Part shown: one piece after another, positions 59,237 to 62,674 of the stretch
Position numbering within the stretch: position 1 is the first letter of the stretch
Layout: each line of letters opens with the position of its first letter
Source: Streptomyces shenzhenensis
Lineage (GTDB): Bacteria > Actinomycetota > Actinomycetes > Streptomycetales > Streptomycetaceae
Assembly (NCBI RefSeq): GCF_021462265.1
Contig: NZ_JAJONF010000054.1
Location: 1 to 62,674 of the forward strand
Direction: 5' to 3'
Length of the DNA stretch: 62,674 nucleotides
Translations under genes and position numbers: made by a program
Notes under the pieces: model-generated
Database searches by the model: none
The model's input: the letters and a program-made list of their open reading frames with translations, nothing else
What the model was told of the DNA's origin: nothing

Positions 59237-59917
59237 ATGACGGACGAGAACCAGGCCGACCACCAGGCCGAGAACCAGCGGGCCGTGCAGGCGGCGGTGG
59301 ACGCGGAGCTGCGGCTTCTCGATCCCGAGGTGCGTGCCTCCCCGGCGCTCGTCCTGGACTTGCTCGACCCGGAGTTCACCGAGGTCGGTGCGTCCGGCCG
59401 GCGCTGGGACGCGACGTCGATCCTGACGGTGACCAGCGGTGGATCGGTGTCCCCGGAGTCGCCGGTCGAGGTGAGCGAGATGTCCGGGACCGTACTGGCC
59501 CCGGGCATCGTCCATCTGACGTACCTCGCCGGCAACCAGGGCCGCCGGGCCTGGCGCAGCTCCCTGTGGCGGCTCACGGAGACGGGCTGGCGCCTGTACT
59601 ACCACCAGGGGACACCGGCCGCCGCCGGGGTGGGCGAGGGCGCCTCCCACCCCGCGTGTCTCCCCGCTCTACCCGCCGTGGCCCGTCGCCTTGCCCGCCA
59701 CGGCGGCGGCCGCGCGGACGAAGGCGGCCAGGGCTGGGGAGGTGGCGTGCTCGGGCCAGGCGAGGACGAGCGTGGTGGGCTCGGCATCATCGACTGGGAC
59801 AGCGACCAGGTCGTCGCGGAGCTGGTCGCGGATGGAGGAGGGGAGGACGGCGACCATGCGGCGCAAGGCGATGAGGTGGAGAAGCTGCCCAAGGTCGTGG
59901 ACCTCGGGTCCGTGTGA
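59237..59917 (+). CDS. NTF2-like (DUF4440) protein with an abnormal C-terminal extension
   Basis: Residues 1-130 are a DUF4440-like domain (VDAELRLLDPEVRASPALVL, LDLLDPEFTEVGASGRRWDA, ending WRLYYHQGTP). The family normally stops here. The frame runs on for about 95 residues, the last 83 antisense to the convergent LysR gene (overlap of 249 bp), with low-complexity sequence. A stop codon has probably been lost or shifted at about 59630. Confidence 0.7.
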   Translation: MTDENQADHQAENQRAVQAAVDAELRLLDPEVRASPALVLDLLDPEFTEVGASGRRWDATSILTVTSGGSVSPESPVEVSEMSGTVLAPGIVHLTYLAGNQGRRAWRSSLWRLTETGWRLYYHQGTPAAAGVGEGASHPACLPALPAVARRLARHGGGRADEGGQGWGGGVLGPGEDERGGLGIIDWDSDQVVAELVADGGGEDGDHAAQGDEVEKLPKVVDLGSV

Positions 59918-60526
59918 GCCACCCTCAGATGCACCCGGCCAGCGCGGCAGGGGCTCCCCGGCGAGGTCGTTCAGGCAGACCCGGGTACGGCCCGCGAGGC
60001 GATGCGAACTCGGCATCACGAGAAGTTGAGTCTCGGTCAGGAGGTCCTGGGTGTCCAGGCCGGTGAGGTCGTGGTGGGGGCGGTGAAGCAGGGCGGCGTC
60101 GGCACGACCCTCCCGCAGGAGGATCTCACGCTCGCCGAAGCTGCACACCAGCTCGACCGGCAGCGCACCCGGCTCAGCCTGGTAGGCGTCGAGGATCGCG
60201 GGCAGCAGGCCACCGTCGCCGCCCGGCTTGATGACCAGGACCAGACGCGGGTCGGCGCGGCCGGCCCGCCGGGTGCGGCGCGCCGCGGCCGACGCGGCGT
60301 CGAGCACCGCACGGCTCTCGCGGAGCAGGACGGCCCCCGCCTCGGTCAGTGCGACCCGGCGACTGCCACGTTCCAACAGGGCTACGCCCAGCCGTCGTTC
60401 GAGCTGCTGAATGGCGCGGGAGAGCGGCGGTTGGGTCATCCCTAGCCGGGCGGCCGCCCGACCGAAGTGCAGTTCTTCGGCGACAGCGGTGAAGTAGACG
60501 AGCTCGCGGACCTCCAGTCTTTCCAT
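59669..60526 (-). CDS. LysR-family transcriptional regulator
   Basis: A 285-residue regulator (VRELVYFTAVAEELHFGRAA, RLGMTQPPLSRAIQQLERRL; effector domain from about 90). It is divergent from an SDR gene 70 bp away and probably controls it. It overlaps the convergent NTF2-like frame by 249 bp. Confidence 0.9.
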   Translation of the reverse strand: MERLEVRELVYFTAVAEELHFGRAAARLGMTQPPLSRAIQQLERRLGVALLERGSRRVALTEAGAVLLRESRAVLDAASAAARRTRRAGRADPRLVLVIKPGGDGGLLPAILDAYQAEPGALPVELVCSFGEREILLREGRADAALLHRPHHDLTGLDTQDLLTETQLLVMPSSHRLAGRTRVCLNDLAGEPLPRWPGASEGGSHGPEVHDLGQLLHLIALRRMVAVLPSSIRDQLRDDLVAVPVDDAEPTTLVLAWPEHATSPALAAFVRAAAAVAGKATGHGG

Positions 60527-60596
60527 ACCCGCAGGGTATCGCTGCGTACCTGGTCGGTGTTGGAACGCCCGGCCGCCCCCGTGGTTGGCTGAACGC

Positions 60597-61328
60597 ATGA
60601 CAGAAACCACGACTGCCCTGGTCACCGGTGCCAACAAGGGCATCGGGCGCGAGGTCGCAGCCCGGCTCGCCTCGCTCGGCACGAACGTCCTGCTGGCCTC
60701 GCGCGACCCGCACCGCGGTGCGGCAGCCGCAGCCGACCTGGGCCCGCGGGTGTATTCGGTCACCCTGGACGTCACCGACCGCGCCAGCGTCCTATCCGCC
60801 GCCCGCTGGATCGAGGAGCGCTTTGGCCGGCTGGACATCCTGGTCAACAACGCCGGCATCTCTGGCGACCTCGCCGCCCAGAGCCCTGGCAGTGTCGAAC
60901 TGCCCGCTGTACGCGAGGTGTTCGAGACCAACGTGTTCGGCGTGATCAGCGTGACCACCACGATGCTGCCGCTGCTCGCCCGCTCCCCCGCCGCCCGGAT
61001 CGTCAATGTCAGCAGTGGACTGGGCTCCATCGCCCGGATGACCGATCCCGAGGACTACTTCACAACCCGGCCCCCGTTGGCCGCGTACGTCCCGTCCAAG
61101 ACCGCACTCAACTCGCTGACCGTGCAGTACGCCAAGGAACTGCGCAGCCGCAACATCCTGGTCAACGCCGCCGATCCGGGGCCGTGTGCGACCGACCTCA
61201 CCACCGCGTTCCCCGGCCTCACCCGCACCGCGGCCGACGGCGCGGCTGTGGTCGTCCGGCTCGCCACGCTGCCCGATGACGGGCCGACCGGCGGCTTCTT
61301 CGACGAGCACGGCCCGGTTCCCTGGTGA
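60597..61328 (+). CDS. SDR-family oxidoreductase (carbonyl-reductase-like)
   Basis: A 243-residue SDR with TGANKGIGREVAARL, NNAGISGDL, NVSSGLGSIA and YVPSK as the Y-x-x-x-K. The GANKGIG and C-terminal DDGPTGGFFDEHGPVPW are typical of carbonyl-reductase-like members. ATG 60597 is chosen over the start at 60585. Probable target of the divergent LysR protein. Confidence 0.88.
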   Translation: MTETTTALVTGANKGIGREVAARLASLGTNVLLASRDPHRGAAAAADLGPRVYSVTLDVTDRASVLSAARWIEERFGRLDILVNNAGISGDLAAQSPGSVELPAVREVFETNVFGVISVTTTMLPLLARSPAARIVNVSSGLGSIARMTDPEDYFTTRPPLAAYVPSKTALNSLTVQYAKELRSRNILVNAADPGPCATDLTTAFPGLTRTAADGAAVVVRLATLPDDGPTGGFFDEHGPVPW

Positions 61329-61479
61329 GCTGCCTCTCAGGGAACCGAGGGACGGGGCGGTGGGGATCAGCCCGGACGGGATGGGCGAGCCGGAGACCGC
61401 GCCGGCGCCCGACGGGCCGCAGCGCCCGGGTTACCCTCCGGACCGCCCCGGCAACAGCCGACGGAAGGGTAGCGGACCG

Positions 61480-62592
61480 TCAGGCAGCCTTGGCCGGGTA
61501 CTCGGTCCAGGTGCGGATGGGTGAGTCGGGGGCAAAGCTGGTCTTCGGTTCGGCGAGGGCATTTCGCCAGCGCACGTAGGCGCCGATGGCGGCGTTCTGT
61601 TCGCCATGGCTGCGGTGGTCGGTGCCGTCGAGGGCGAAGTAGCGCAGGGCGGCGAACTCGGACTCGATCCAGTTCAGCCACGATCCGTAGGTCGGCAGGA
61701 AGACCAGCTCGATGTCGTTCGCCGCGGCCCACGCGCGGACGTTCGGGTGCTTGTGAGGGGAGAAGTTGTCCAGGACGACGTAGAGCTTCTCGCCGGGCCA
61801 GCGGATGCGCAGGGACTTGAGTAGGGACAGGAACTCGCACCACCGTTTGCGGGGCCGGATGCGGTAGTACATCTTGCCGGTGGCCAGGTCGAGGACGGCA
61901 AGCATGTGCATCACGCCGTCGTAGCGGTTGCAGGTGGCCCGCAGACGACGTGGTGAGCGGTGCGGGCGCCATGCCTTGCCTTTGCGGGGCATGAGGTTGA
62001 GCGGCCCGAACTCGTCCACACAGACCACCCGGCCGTCGGTCGGCGGGGAGTCGTAGAGCGCCAGGATCCGGTGCATCTTGGTGATGAGGTCTGGGTCGTT
62101 CGAGGACTTCCAGGTCGTGCTGGTCTGCCAGGAGACCCTGCCCTCGCGCGGTATCCGTCGCAGTGTCTCGCGGCTGACGGCGGGGACCACGTTCTGCTTG
62201 ACCAGGTGTTCGGCGAGCTTGGTCAGGCTCCAGGTGGAGAACGCGGAGGTCTTCCAGTCGGCGGGGGACGTCCGGGCGATCAGGCAGATGTGCTCACGCA
62301 CCTGGCTGCTGATCATCCTGGGGCGACCCCCGCTCCATTTTGGGTCCAGCGCCTCGAACCCCTGCTCGTTGAAGGCGTGGATGACGTCTCGCACATAGTC
62401 GGCGCTGACCTGCATCAACGCGGTGATGTCCGGAACCGACTGCCCCTGCGCGGACATCATCACCACGATCGCCCGCCGCAGCCGCACCGCATCCTTCGCG
62501 GTCCGGCTGATCCGCTGCAGCCGACGCCCTTCCTCCATGCTTACCGGCCGGACGAACACCCCCGGACGACGTCCCACGACCACCTCCACCAT
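61480..62592 (-). CDS. IS630-family transposase
   Basis: A 370-residue intact transposase. An N-terminal helix-turn-helix (VRLRRAIVVMMSAQGQSVPD) is followed by a DDE domain with VVCVDEFGPLNL (first D), LYVVLDNFSPHKHP (second D) and GSWLNWIESEFAAL (E). No frameshift is seen. The terminal inverted repeats and the TA target duplication could not be placed with confidence; the right end may lie close to or beyond the window edge. Confidence 0.92.
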   Translation of the reverse strand: MVEVVVGRRPGVFVRPVSMEEGRRLQRISRTAKDAVRLRRAIVVMMSAQGQSVPDITALMQVSADYVRDVIHAFNEQGFEALDPKWSGGRPRMISSQVREHICLIARTSPADWKTSAFSTWSLTKLAEHLVKQNVVPAVSRETLRRIPREGRVSWQTSTTWKSSNDPDLITKMHRILALYDSPPTDGRVVCVDEFGPLNLMPRKGKAWRPHRSPRRLRATCNRYDGVMHMLAVLDLATGKMYYRIRPRKRWCEFLSLLKSLRIRWPGEKLYVVLDNFSPHKHPNVRAWAAANDIELVFLPTYGSWLNWIESEFAALRYFALDGTDHRSHGEQNAAIGAYVRWRNALAEPKTSFAPDSPIRTWTEYPAKAA

Positions 62593-62674
62593 CACAACGT
62601 GGAAGCAGCCTGCCGCGCAACGAACGGAAGATCAATTACCCGACCAAGGATCCGAGCCAAGCCACTAGTAGGAT

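Noticed and set aside
61440..62674. Terminal inverted repeats of the IS630 element
   Set aside because: Several short similarities exist on both sides, but none is clearly better than chance and the right end may be outside the window.

Overview
The window is from a Streptomyces chromosome. It is very GC-rich with G/C at third codon positions. Recognisable Streptomyces neighbourhoods include a bxlEFG-type xylo-oligosaccharide transporter with xylanase, argG next to a PadR regulator, the HipA-like kinase/DUF3037 pair, fabG-ung, and an actinobacterial Lnt. Copies of a dispersed Streptomyces repeat with the core GGGGCGCGGGGAACTGCGCG lie near 12.4 and 14.3-14.5 kb. All calls were made by reading the sequence; no database search was run.

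Layout. 0-3 kb: truncated APC permease and a two-TrkA-N-domain ion-channel-like protein. 3-9 kb: a xylan-use locus (GH43 enzyme, lipoprotein binding protein, two permeases, secreted GH10 xylanase); both transcription units start with a readable promoter followed by an inverted-repeat operator. 9-26 kb: ordinary housekeeping and regulator genes (glutamate-cysteine ligase-like enzyme, CPBP protease, PhzF protein, argG, PadR, SRPBCC protein, Clp-N protein, three EamA-type exporters of which one is frameshifted and one has lost its first helix, a MocR/flavoprotein divergent pair, a LysR regulator, an isochorismatase-like protein, a Rieske lipoprotein). 26-37 kb: HipA-like kinase/DUF3037, two SDRs (the first fabG-like), an orphan peptide-binding lipoprotein, ung, small conserved genes, a Gfo/Idh oxidoreductase overlapping lnt at its 3' end, and a SnoaL-like gene. 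37.4-38.8 kb: an intact IS200/IS605-type TnpB element with end hairpins.

From 38.8 to about 56.2 kb the character changes to an accessory island: short, little-conserved genes, duplicated gene fragments, and remnants of IS630 and IS1380 transposases. Five 49-bp imperfect palindromes, all in the same orientation, punctuate it at 41240, 45923, 47596, 48109 and 48982. Half-palindromes sit at 39017 (right arm only), 50402 and 56024 (left arm only). At each half site the missing arm is replaced by part of a DUF4291 gene: its N-terminal half at 38852-39009, and its C-terminal half at 50423-50875 and again, degraded, at 56045-56200. The change of sequence always falls at the codons for the conserved MTWIKP motif. 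This is the pattern expected if circular gene cassettes were inserted one after another into a DUF4291 gene by site-specific recombination, giving attL- and attR-like ends and attP-like junctions, somewhat like an integron array. No integrase is visible in the window. This is the main candidate for an undescribed system.

56-62.7 kb: a row of SDR, XRE, alpha/beta-hydrolase, NTF2-like and LysR genes typical of chromosome arms, a 59-codon small gene, and an apparently complete IS630-type transposase gene at the right edge.
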